A stretch of 64,000 nt of DNA from Ramazzottius varieornatus. Taxonomy: Eukaryota; Tardigrada; Eutardigrada; Parachela; Ramazzottiidae. A model generated the notes under the pieces. That model was not told where the DNA came from. It saw only the letters and a program-made list of their open reading frames with translations, and did not search any database. Below, piece after piece: positions 40,392 to 50,600 of the stretch. The translations under genes and the position numbers were made by a program. The stretch lies in NCBI GenBank assembly GCA_001949185.1, contig BDGG01000003.1:2835158-2899157 (forward strand). Reading direction: 5' to 3'. The stretch's first letter is position 1. Each line of letters begins with the position of its first letter.

Positions 40392-41490
40392 ATGTCCGAG
40401 TCCTCTTCGCGAATGGCCCAGTTTTTCGAAGAGCAAGAACGGTTATTCAGACGGCGACGAACCAACTATGCGCTGAGGACAGAGAATATGCTGACTGAGA
40501 CCTACTACGTTCGACATACCTCGGAATTAGCGGAAATGGCCGATGTAATTTTCAGAGCTCACTTCCGGTTGCATAATTACAATGATTTTCTTTATTTGGT
40601 CCACCGCCTGGAAATTTCAGCCATCATGACTTGCTCCAATGGATCCCGTTTTACTGACGAGGTAGCTTTTGCGTTAGTGGTGCGAAGGATGGCTTATCCT
40701 TCGAGGTGGATAGATCTAGCAGATCTTCTTGGACGAGACGTTACGCAGTTATCTAGGATCTACAACACGATGGTCGACTGGCTGTATTCGAAGCACTGCC
40801 ATCGACTAGAATCGCTGGATCAACCCTGGCTGGCCCGAGAAGACGTCGAACGTTATGCGCGTGCTGTTTACCGACGTGGTGGACGATATGGTATGTCTTG
40901 ATGTTGGAACTCCAACCTATTTGGATCTCCAAATATCTCCAAATATTTTCTTTTTAGACAATTGCTGGGCTCTTGTGGACGGAACTGCTCGGCCAATCTG
41001 TCGACCGGGAGCTGATCAAAGGGACTACTACAGCGGACATTGTCGACTGCACGTCCCCAAGTGGCAAAGCATTGTAGCTCCCGACGGTTTGATAGTGAAT
41101 TTGTGGGGACCAGCAGAGGGAAGAAGGCCCAACTGTTTCATACTGGCTCAGAGTAACCTAATTGCTCGCCTCCGAGCAAAGAATGAAGAATGGAGGAAGT
41201 TGTACTGCGTATTCCGGGATCGAGGTTACGGCATCTCGGACGTTGTTCAGCGTTCTTTCAAAGGCGCAGACTTGACGGAAGAAGAAAAGAAGTTCAACGA
41301 AGATTTGGCCTCTTGTCGAATATTTGTTGAGAGCGGGTTCGGAAAAATTATCCAGTATTTTGCTTTTGATAATTACCAGCAAAACAATAAACTATTTCTT
41401 CTGCAGGTGGCCACGAGGTACATTGTTTCTGCTTCTGACGAACTGCCATACCTGTGTTTATGGATTCGGAATAGCGAAGTCTATCTTTAA
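40392..41490 (+). CDS. Harbinger-type transposase (DDE superfamily), catalytic D2 replaced
   Basis: Nuclease of the PIF/Harbinger (DDE_Tnp_4, HARBI1-like) class. Two exons: 40392-40890 and 40958-41490, joined in phase 1. Exon 1 encodes a helical N-terminus with a helix-turn-helix-like stretch (WIDLADLLGRDVTQLSRIYN). Exon 2 begins DNCWALVDGTARPICRPG (first Asp in DGT), continues YYSGHCRLHVPKWQSIVAPD and GLIVNLWGPAEGRRPNCF, and reaches RIFVESGFGKI (the acidic E of the triad). In active relatives the GRR is followed by HD, supplying the second Asp; here it is PN. The reading frame is nonetheless open over about 340 residues. The 67-bp intron consists largely of two palindromic sites. Confidence 0.85.
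40903..40934. repeat. Palindrome pair in the transposase intron
   Basis: GTTGGAACTCCAAC (40903-40916) and ATTTGGATCTCCAAAT (40919-40934) lie side by side within the 67-bp intron. Confidence 0.8.
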
Positions 41491-41533
41491 TATAGACTCA
41501 CCAGATCTAGAGCGTTATCTCGACAAAAACCGA

Positions 41534-41563
41534 GCTTGGATCTCCAAGCATTTGGAACTCCAT
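41534..41563. repeat. Palindrome pair downstream of the transposase
   Basis: GCTTGGATCTCCAAGC (41534-41549) is followed at once by TTGGAACTCCAT (41552-41563). Confidence 0.8.
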
Positions 41564-41689
41564 GTTAAAGATTCACTCAGAATTGTTTTCACCGACTTTG
41601 AAACCAGATTTATTATTACTTTTTCTAACAGCTGAGCCTGCGATTGGAACATGAATTACAAAGTACGTTCTTGCTCCTCTCTTTTGTAC

Positions 41690-42488
41690 TGGCGTTCCCT
41701 CTCCGTTTCTCCCTTTTGAAACTACCGATCTTTCTCGCGCTGCTCTTTATCATTGATAAGGAAGTCCAGTTGTCTTTTCGCGGCGGACCAGGTATCTTCC
41801 ATCTTCGCCAGCAGCTCATCATTACGACGCATGAACGGTCGATCCATAGCCCCCTTGCGAATCTCCTTCTCGCTTTCTTCACCGGCGCTCGGTTTATTCA
41901 TTATCGCAGTACATTGTCCTACCAAAAGTATTTTTGCAAACTTAATGTTATAGAAGAACAGTTAAAATAAAAGGTCCTACTGATTTTCGAGCTCGAGTCA
42001 TTCTTTATTCTCCGATCCACTCCTGTCTTTGGTTCTGTTTGAGCTCCAACCTGCTTTGGTCTTTCGGACTCGCTTATCGACGAGAATCTTTTGTCGAGGG
42101 TAGTTGAAATTCGAGATCCAACAAAGCTTGGAGCTCCAAGCCGCTCGTCTTCTGAAAAGGAGGAGGCATTGTCAGGTAAGAAATATTTATGTCTATTCAA
42201 GGAAATTCTTACCTTCGATCTGTTCCTACCAGAGTCTTTTTCAGCTGGTTAACATGGTCTGCTTCGCTAGGCTTGGTCATTTCGATGTCCAAGCTCTTCT
42301 TCACATCCGCGCTCGATATGGATTTAGCAGCTGCTTCGAGATCAGATATCTTCCGTCCACTTTTGGAGGCCAGACCGATGGCTTTGTGAGCTGCTTGTGT
42401 TTTTCCTTCAGCAATCTTTATCTTCGAGTCATTCGCCCTTGCCTTTGCGCGGACTTGGTCGAACGAGCCCGATAGAATCAAGTCTCGA
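41690..42488 (-). CDS. Coiled-coil, possibly 3' part of the Myb-like gene
   Basis: Open minus-strand frames continue past the Myb-like ORF in another frame: FDQVRAKARANDSKIKIAEG and KKSLDIEMTKPSEADHVNQL (42481-42209), then MDRPFMRRNDELLAKMEDTW and SAAKRQLDFLINDKEQREKD (about 41840-41727). Lys/Glu/Ala-rich helical composition suggests coiled coils, as in C-terminal halves of Harbinger Myb-like proteins. They may be later exons of the 42489-43115 gene, or a separate small protein. Exon joins are unresolved. Confidence 0.45.
42126..42141. repeat. Palindrome site, GCTTGGAGCTCCAAGC
   Basis: Identical over 16 bp to the site at 40263, almost 1.9 kb away. A one-mismatch relative, TTTGAGCTCCAA, is at 42038. 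Confidence 0.8.
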
Positions 42489-43115
42489 TCAGTCCAGTCT
42501 GGCCCTTTTCCGTCTAACTCTTCTCCGGTTCGAGGCCTTATTTATCGAGCGGAAAGCAGACAGATGTCGATTCAGGTAAGCGACTAGGTTCTCCTTTGTT
42601 CTGGCTGACCCAGGGATAATCTTTTTATGCTGCAAATCCTTGACGATCCGACCCCAGCAGGCCTGGTTCTCTGGCGAGCCATGTGGGAACTGATACGGGT
42701 TGTACTGCATAACAGTCTCCACTCTTGTAAAGAACTGGTAAACAGTACCTTCTCCAGAACCGTTCTTGTTCGCGATCGCTGTACGGCCACGCTTCTTTGG
42801 CTTGTAACTATCGTCCACCATCTCGTCCTCTGACTTGACATCGTCTTTCTCGGGACCAGTTGGATCTCCAACTTTGCTAGTTGGACTTCCAACATCAGGA
42901 CTGGTCGTGGAGTAAGATAGAATCGATGAATCTGGTGTGAAGAATTCGTAAGTTATCGCCTGCGCGTCGAAGTAAGTCACCTGCCCGTTCTCCGCGTTGA
43001 GTAACCCGATCGCCTGGTATCCTCCCAACGTCTCATCGGCACTTCCTCCCGCAGCCATACCTGTGGTGCGGGTTACAACTGGGAAGAATACTTCAAAATC
43101 GGAAGGAGAGATCAT
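42489..43115 (-). CDS. Myb/SANT-like DNA-binding protein of the Harbinger-like element
   Basis: Harbinger transposons usually carry a second protein with a Myb/SANT-like domain that binds the transposon ends and brings the transposase to the nucleus. ATG 43115 (MISPSDFEVFFPVV). An acidic middle with a PKKRGRTAIANK nuclear-localisation-like stretch is followed by a helical domain (about residues 130-190). This contains VYQFFTRVETVMQYNPYQFP, HGSPENQACWGRIVKDLQ and SARTKENLVAYLNRHLSAF; the NP(Y/F)..pHG....W pattern is typical of the family. The C-terminal end is very basic (NRRRVRRKRARLD). It is convergent with the transposase. The coding sequence contains two of the palindromes. Confidence 0.65.
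   Translation of the reverse strand: MISPSDFEVFFPVVTRTTGMAAGGSADETLGGYQAIGLLNAENGQVTYFDAQAITYEFFTPDSSILSYSTTSPDVGSPTSKVGDPTGPEKDDVKSEDEMVDDSYKPKKRGRTAIANKNGSGEGTVYQFFTRVETVMQYNPYQFPHGSPENQACWGRIVKDLQHKKIIPGSARTKENLVAYLNRHLSAFRSINKASNRRRVRRKRARLD
42858..42893. repeat. Palindrome pair inside the Myb-like coding sequence
   Basis: AGTTGGATCTCCAACT (42858-42873) and GTTGGACTTCCAAC (42880-42893). They encode the near-repeat VGSPTSKVGDPT. Confidence 0.8.
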
Positions 43116-43310
43116 GAGCACACAGCTTTCTATGACCAGAACATGCGACTGCTGGAAAACCGCTCAAATTGAGTGAAGGGTCGCAAGCACCACTGAACCG
43201 CCAGGTGGGACAGAAGTCGATGTGAAGTATCAGTAAATCAATGAACGGTATGGCAGCTGATCTTGAATTTTCGTGTTTGGGGGCAGTTGAAGTGGCTTCC
43301 CTGCTGGGGT

Positions 43311-43338
43311 CCCATCAAAATTTCGGAATTTTGATGGG
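43311..43338. repeat. Perfect 12-bp hairpin near the right end of the element
   Basis: CCCATCAAAATT and AATTTTGATGGG around a TCGG loop, just inside the right terminal inverted repeat. It could be a subterminal protein-binding site. Confidence 0.65.
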
Positions 43339-43433
43339 AGCGGAAAAGCACGGAAATTCGAAATCGCATCGAAATAGAAGAATTTCTCGCCTGATTGGCT
43401 CGTGGGCGGGCTAACTTTCATTTTCCATTTTTG

Positions 43434-43486
43434 ATTTGCCATCTCTGTGCGATTTGTTTTGGACCCTTGAGAGATCGCAACCTGCG
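43434..43486. repeat. Right terminal inverted repeat of Harbinger-like element
   Basis: ATTTGCCATCTCTGTGCGATT (43434-43454), then TTTGGACCCTTGAGAGATCG (43458-43477), matching the left end inverted. Confidence 0.7.
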
Positions 43487-44677
43487 TATTATGGGCCAGG
43501 CGGAAAAGACAGCAAATTTACAATTTGTATTGAAGTGAGAAACAGAAATCGGACAAATGACGTAACATAGTGAAATTCAACCGTAGAAAATTGTCATGGA
43601 CAATGGCCTCCAGCTGATCAGCTGTTTTACTCTGATGCTACAACACTGCTGTCGACTTCCTCCCGGAGAAGCTTTGGACTAGCCTGGACTGTTGAAGGTA
43701 TGCGTGTTCCGGTAAAATAGAAATCTAACTGTTACAACAAAATGATCTAACTGCTATAGCAAAATAACATGACAAGCTTTAGCTCTTCGGCCCAATATCC
43801 CGCACGTACGTACAGCAGTGCAGCCTTCGATGCTGTTTTTACTTGTAGCAAGAATCACCTGCCCGTGCCGCCGTAGCGAAAAGGCCTGGCCCGTAATTTT
43901 TTCTGGTTCATAATATCGTATCCTGCGTGTACAGGAAACCGTCAGCCTGCTCAGTCGACACTGGCCCTGGCCTGCTAAGCAGACTCTGCTTCCTTCAACA
44001 TTTTCTTCCCCGGATGGGAGATCTGGACCACGTTCGATCCCAATTTTGAATTTCGAGGGTGGGAGCGATTAGAATCTCGTCGGAAGATCTTGCGCGGTAG
44101 CAGCTGGATGAGAACCAGAACGGGGAGGAAGAAATCCGATGCCCAGAGTCGTTTCAATGCACAATTAGCGTGACATAGATTATCAAACGTCCTTCGCGCT
44201 CCCCCCTCACCTTACGAGTTACGAAGGACAACTATACTTCGTCCTAAACTTGCTGAAGGGTCTCCTCAGTGCACTACAGCACCTTACGGCATAGACGCAA
44301 GGTCTCCTGGTGGGGCTGGGTTAGCGGATGATGCTGCGCGCACTGGTAAGTGGGCTTTATTTCACTACTGCTCCACCGGGAGAACAACGTTACTGTACGA
44401 GCCTCGTACCTTCATAAGCTATGTATACGATCTGTATGGTGCACCAGTAGCACCACTGTTGTTCCAACATAGCATTGGGATATGCTGGGTGTCGTTGCAG
44501 ATTGTGGACCACGCTGTGATATCGGACAAAGCAACCCTGTGAGGTGAATATGCCAATGAGTGCCATCGCTTGTCAGGTTAGAGGAGATCGGGTCTTGGGC
44601 AGCAGACGCAACGTCGGCCTCGTCTGAAGGTGGAGGATTTGTCATGACCGAATAACTTGCTCGGATAGTACCTCAAC
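43487..44677. other. Intergenic region between transposon and GPCR
   Basis: No gene, RNA or repeat is supported. Short open frames here have no domain. Confidence 0.35.
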
Positions 44678-46274
44678 ATGGCCGAATCTTCCGCATCCAG
44701 TATACTGTACAATATCTCCTCGCCTCAAGTCAGTGATGCGGTTATGAACGAGTCTATCACCATTGCTCATCATGTCGAGTACACCGACCCTGAAATTCTT
44801 GCCGTCCTGGGGATGGGCAGCTTCGGTTTCATCTTGAACATCGCCGTCATCTCCATCGCTAGTCGGCGACCTGCCTTCTTTCAAGTTCCTGTCAAGTCCC
44901 TAGTTATCAGTCTCGGAAGTGCGAACCTCTTCATTATAGTGGTGTGTATGCTGTTGAATGCTGCGTGGTACTCTCTGCGAAGTGTCTTCGGACAAGATTG
45001 CCGGTTCTTCAAGACCCTGGAAGCTTTTAGTCTAAACGCGGCGGCTTAGTAAGTGGACTATGTAGTAACTAAACTGATTGTATCATTATTGGTTTTATTT
45101 GTGGTGTGGTCGAGTTTGTTATGCTAATGCGTGTTTCATATATCATGTTTCCTCGTGATCTTAGTGTCGTGGTAGCGTGGGTTATCGATCGATGCCGTTC
45201 ATGCATGGTCTACTCGGCGGAAAAATTACCTCCTGAACCTTCTGTGCGTAAACCTCGCCACTTGACCAAGCTCATCATCGCAACATGGGTCCTTGCGCTG
45301 CTGATGTCCCTCCAACACGTATGTATATTAGATTAAAATTGCGGAAATGGTATCGAAAAAAGTTAGATAAAATCGTTTGCCTTACGTTCACAGAAGATGC
45401 TACAGTAAAATCAAGCAAAATGTCTTTATGGCGGTCGGTTTTCAGGTTGACCTGTCAAATGTGTTGGCTGGCGGAAGTCAGAACAAACAGAGGCGGTAAT
45501 TTATGCAAACATATTTATTTGTTTTTTGTATTGTTGTAGGTTATTGTTGTTCCGTTCGATGTGGAGCTGGACGTTAATGAAACCTTGCTGAACGAGCTGA
45601 AGCCCGCAAAGATGGCGTGCGTCTCGCGTGGGATCTTCTACCCGCCCTGGAAGCAGATGATCGTGGAATTTACCTCGATTTGCACCACCTACCTCATCCC
45701 GGTGGCATTCATCGTGGGTTGTCTAGCGGCATTACTGGTCAATCAAATTCGGAAAACAAGGAAAAGCGGAGGTAAATTCATGTCGTAGAAATAAATCAAT
45801 AAGGAAGATCGGTAGTTCGTTTGAATGTTTTACCTTCCTGCATACAGCAGGCCACCGTTTTTGATACGGTGCCTGAGTATGTTGGTGAATGACAGTCGTT
45901 CGTGTTTTGCTTTCCGATTTCATATGTGGGTGTGATTCGAAATTAGCTAATTTCTTCTCGTTTGTTTGTAGATGGTAGCAGGGCTCCCTTACGACGCTTC
46001 TACAGCTACGACGATGAAGCTTCCGCGGATAGTCGCTTTATCACCGCGTTCACCATCTGCTTGGCGGTGTTGTTCATCACCATATGGGGTCAGGCTAATG
46101 CGTATTTTAAAACCATACGATTAGCAGCGCAATAGGATAGGGCATGTGTGTTATTTGAGCCAAATATTAATCCCGGGTGTTGTTTTACAGGCCCATATTA
46201 CTTTGCCTTGATTGCCAAAATTTCCGGTTCGGTGGATGTTGACGTCAGTCTCTCTACTATTTTCTACCTTGCAG
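44678..46274 (+). CDS. Class A G-protein-coupled receptor, 3' end unresolved
   Basis: Seven-helix receptor of the plasma membrane; ligand unknown. Exon 1 (44678 to about 45049) has N-glycosylation-type NIS/NES sites, TM1 (ILAVLGMGSFGFILNIAVIS), TM2 (SLVISLGSANLFIIVVCMLL) and the start of TM3 after the extracellular Cys (GQDCRFFKTLEAF). Exon 2 begins at 45165 (NAAAY joined to VVVAWVIDRC). The DRY motif is DRC. TM4 is LTKLIIATWVLALLM. Exon 3 (about 45540-45772) has the second extracellular loop Cys (MACVSRG) and TM5 with Pro (TYLIPVAFIVGCLAALL). Exon 4 (about 45972-46089) and exon 5 (about 46191-46273) give TM6, ITAFTICLAVLFITIWGPYY, then VDVSLSTIFYLA, the beginning of TM7. The NPxxY exon was not found, so the C-terminus is missing from this model or the gene is truncated. 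Possibly a peptide receptor; low certainty. Confidence 0.7.
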
Positions 46275-47671
46275 GTAGGTTCTTTACGTGGGTCGCGGTC
46301 GATTGACCACCTTAAACGTTTTCAAGTCCGCTGGGATATTACCCGACCAGAAAGAACCGAAAGTTGAAGCAGGAACGAACTGGCAGTTTTATGAAATAGG
46401 TTTTTTCTTCGAATATGAACCAGGTTGAACTGCGGCCTATGACTGACTCGGGTTTTCACCCACCTGCATACATCAACTTGTGGTTTTGCGATTGCGCTAA
46501 GTATGTAGGTGTGTGTGTGAGAGAGTCGTTTGAAGAATCCATTGGATGCAGTCAGCGGTGCTTTGCGACTTTGTTGTGATGACCAGGTGGGTTTTCAGGT
46601 CTGGCATACCCTCTGGCGTCGCCTGTTCTCTATTTGAATTTCCACTTGTTTCGATCGGCAAATTGCTGTCGCGATCCATCTCAGCTGGGACGCTCTTCGT
46701 CGACTATTAGGGAACGCATAGAAATGCTGCAGCGCAACCAGCTCAGCCGGAGATTTGATGACCTGTAGTGATCCTGCTGAGATATAAACTTTACATTTTT
46801 ATTTGTTGTAATATCGTAAAGAATTTTCCGGTGATATCAGTCTGATTCTCATCAGGCAGCTGTTGTGTGTTTTTCCCACAACCTCACTTGTTGTAATACT
46901 GTCTGCGTTGTAATACTGTGCCATTTCTTACCGGCTTTATGCGAAATAATGCACTCATTTTCGAACGAAACTCCCTGTCTTCTTAATGCAGCTCTGAGAG
47001 ATTTTATTTTCGGGAAACTGTGTTTGCACTTCGTGGACAACGAATTGTTGTTTTCTTTCATCAACAACTATCATAAATTAATTAGCGACGCCGGCAAATG
47101 ACTTGAACATAATCGTTTTACCGGGTGGTGGAAAGTTTCAGTTAACGACTATGGACACGTGCGCCACTCGAAATAACGACTATGTTCCAGTCAGATACCG
47201 ACGTCCCATTGGTCTTTGCAAAAAGAACTGTAGAAGTCGTCAGAAGGCATGGTGCCTGTTGACTTCAAGCTTCTACCGTGTATGGAACTCAATGCTGTCG
47301 CCTCTCGGCACCGCATAGCTTGACCAGATCTAACGCTTCGGGCGCCGAAGCGCTTAAACGTTTCGAGGGTATACTGCAGGCAGAACGAAACATTTAGATC
47401 TTCAGGCAATGATGTTCAGTAATTGATGGTATTGTTTTTGTTCAATTGATTACACAAGTCCAGCAAATATCAGGAATGATATTAGCAGTGAAAAATTTCG
47501 CAATGATGCAAAGCGACTTGGCGCGCCGTGTGCGGTGATCACATAAGCGATCGATAAACCGTGGCGACCCTCACATTGGTCCATAAAACCAGCTTTCTAA
47601 TTTATTGATATCAGAGGTCTTGGCTTCCTTTCTGGTTTTTCGAATAGAGAACTTACGGCCGCGAATTGATT
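46275..47671. other. Region between GPCR and TMEM245
   Basis: Should contain the last GPCR exon(s), which I could not identify, and the TMEM245 promoter. A MITE copy lies at 47101-47213. No other feature is supported. Confidence 0.35.
47101..47213. repeat. MITE-like inverted repeat upstream of TMEM245
   Basis: Left arm ACTTGAACATAATCG and right arm CGACTATGTTCCAGT are inverted, around GTGCGCCACTCGAAATAAC. The left core arm is disrupted. Confidence 0.6.
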
Positions 47672-50600
47672 ATGGATAGCATAACCTGCGGCTGCACGTA
47701 CTGCAGGCGAAGAACCAATGCGTGTCTCAACGGGCAGACCAGCGGAGGTAGATGCGAAAGAAGCAATACGGCACCTGCATCCAGTCTCTTCTCTACATCT
47801 TCAGTGATGGATTTCGTTTCCACGATGGCGGGGGATGCCTTCAAAAGAAATGACCGCGTACGCCGAGAGTCGGTTGCTGAAGGCGGCGGCGAAGAAGAAC
47901 GCCAACTTCGAACAGCTTTGTTGAATGGCTTCGGCCAGTTTTTTATTGTGATTTTGGTATACGTCGGATATCAAGTCTACCAGCTCCTGGATCCCTTTCT
48001 GCGTCCGTTATCTTGGGTAATATACTGGGACACACTGTAAATGACGTCGGTAAACTGGCAATCGGTTGATATTTTTTACGTTAAAGGCGTTGCTGGTCGG
48101 AATAGTTTTGTACCCGTTCAAGATGGCGCTGGCAAGGTGGGGGAAGAACTGGGTAAACCATCTGAAAGCTACCGACACTCCGCTTGCGGTTGGCATTCTG
48201 CGTGTCCCTCTGGGGCTGACCGATACGGCACTGGAGCATGTCGGTAAGAACCTTTGCAGGAGGAAGACGGAAATCTTGTCAATTATTCATTTTGAGCGAT
48301 CCGTGTGCCATGTCTTGAATGTGACGAACAAAACGACAACGACAGCGGCTCTCTGGTTTTACTTCCAGGCGGTATTGTGGTCGGGATCGTGAAGGAGCAT
48401 ACGGTCTTGATACTATGGGCTGGAGTATTCTACTCCTTAGGCGGTCTTTTCAACTTCATGATCTACGTTTTCAATATCGATGTCATCGCCGCGATGTATC
48501 TCGCGTTGGGGTTAGTGGTGACTATCGCAGCCTCGAACTGGGTATGAACACCAACGACGTCCAGCAAGTACAACTTATAAGAGCTCGGCAGAAAAAAACT
48601 CAACAAGATCGATTTTCCAAATAGCGCACGCTTTCGGCCAATAATATCAAAGATGCGCTCGAGTTGGGGAAAACGATGTAGTATAGTCCGGTTTCCGAGC
48701 TTAACTGTCCACAATGGCTTTTGTAACAGTCAGGTTATTTGAATACTGCTGCAGGTATGGGTTATAGTGCTCGCGCATGGTTTCGCGCTCATCTTCTACT
48801 GGAACTCTGAAAACGAGAAAGAGACCATAATCAATATGGCCACCCCAGTCTACCTTGCCCTCGCCATCCACCTCACCGCCTGGTTCGGGATAATCGCGGT
48901 TCCGCTGGTCTTGTTCTGCGGAGCAGTGTTGGTCATTGGGCTCGCTGCCGAAGCTCGGACGTTGATGCAGCGTTTCAGACATCATAAGACTCAAGCTCTA
49001 CATCAAGAAAAGATTGCCGAGTGGGGGCGCTTCGCTGCTCTTAGTCCTTGGAACTTTTCCTGGTGGCCTTTACTCGTCAAAGTACAGACGCATATTACCG
49101 AAGGCCAGTTGGCTGTCGATCCACATAGCTCGCGGGCTGACTTGGACGGTATGGCTACTGCAGGAGACACCACCGATCCCGCAGAATCCATTACTGAAGC
49201 AGAGGACTCACAAGGGAACGGTCAGGACGATCATACGCCGATCTTCGTTTTGATGCTTTTACCTGATAGGTATGTCTCTCAGCTTACTATAAAGTGCAGG
49301 AAGTGGTGCTATGAAACCCCCCCCCCCCTGGAGCTGGAGAAAATCCGAAAGGGTGGAGCCATTGTCTACCCCGTATAGCACCACTGAGTTCTTGGGGTGT
49401 CTACTGGTCCTTGTATCGTGGGTAGCATGGAGTCACCGGCAGCAAAAACGAAGAAGACGTACTGTAGTGCTCGCAGTTTATCGCGCACTCAACCACGTGA
49501 TTAGTCAGGTTTGCCCGGCAAGATCAGCTGTTGCCAGAAGGGCGTGAGTTGATTGACTTTAATGGGTCGTCAGTTATTTTGAAAAACGATCCGGTCCAAA
49601 TTCCAGTTCCTTTCACTGGATCCGAAGGTAGAAAACATTGTCATGGCTAGGACCCGTATATTTATAGCGATGAGGATGCGGAGAAAGCTTTGAGAAACTA
49701 TGAAGAGAGCGGATTATCGAGGAGAAAGCATGCGAAGCTTACAGGAATTCCGGAATCCGCCATGCGCAGCTGGTGGTGAGTCGAATGATACCTGTTCCAT
49801 AAGCAGCTGATAAGCTTCACGGAACCTCATGTTTTTGCTTCACAAAGCAAAGATTCCGGGCAAGCGAGGACCGGAGAAAAGTGAGCAGATACCGGAAACG
49901 CTCCAGATGGAAATGAGCAATTTGAGTTTGACTTTTCAGAATAACACTTGTCTCAACCGATGGCCAATCATTGATTGTTGATAAAGCAGTACAACGTCTA
50001 AAATCCCCGATCGGGCGTTATTTACTGTTCACGTGGTTGAGTGCGCGATAAACTGCGAGCACTACAGTACTTCTGAACACCTCTACGGTTTCAGGCAGGG
50101 CAAAAAATTTTCGACTCTCATCGATGTTTCCTCCCGTGGTCGCCTCCGAGGGGAACGTCGATGAAAATCGAAACTTCCCTTGTCTTACCTGAAACAGTAA
50201 AAGTGTTCACGAGTACATTTACTTCGTTTTTGTTTATAGTAAACTGAGAGACATACCTATCAGGTAAAAGCATCAAAACGAAGATCGGCGTATGATCGTC
50301 CTGACCGTTCCCTCGTCAGAACCAGAGTCAACTCGCTATTTGAGATTATTATGGAGAGTTTTCGTCGTCGTTCAGTTACTCAAGAACCCAGGGCTGATTC
50401 CCTTGGTTTTATTCCCTGCTGCGTATACCTATATCAAACATGCAATTCCCAAATCGACCTACTACCAAACTTTCGCGGAATGGGTAAGGCAGATGTACGA
50501 CAAGGTGAAAGATGAACTTGGGGATCGGAGGAAAGCTCTAGTTCCAAAACCGGTTTTTGGACTGTACAAGATGGCCACATACGGTAACAGGAAAATTCTG

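Larger units (their letters stand above)
39993..43486. mobile_element. PIF/Harbinger-like DNA transposon, about 3.5 kb
   Basis: Imperfect terminal inverted repeats bracket two convergent genes typical of Harbinger elements: a DDE transposase (+) and a Myb/SANT-like protein (-). Left TIR 39993-40057 includes ATTGCGATTTCTTGATCGGTC and AATCGCACAGAAATGGAAAT. Right TIR 43434-43486, read on the other strand, includes TTGCGATCTCTCAAGGGTCC and AATCGCACAGAGATGGCAAA. I could not fix a target-site duplication. Eight exact copies of the palindrome TTGGANNTCCAA lie inside, and I noticed none outside. Confidence 0.8.

Noticed and set aside
49321-49333. Run of C residues in the TMEM245 intron
   Set aside because: A simple homopolymer; most likely intronic noise or an assembly-sensitive site.
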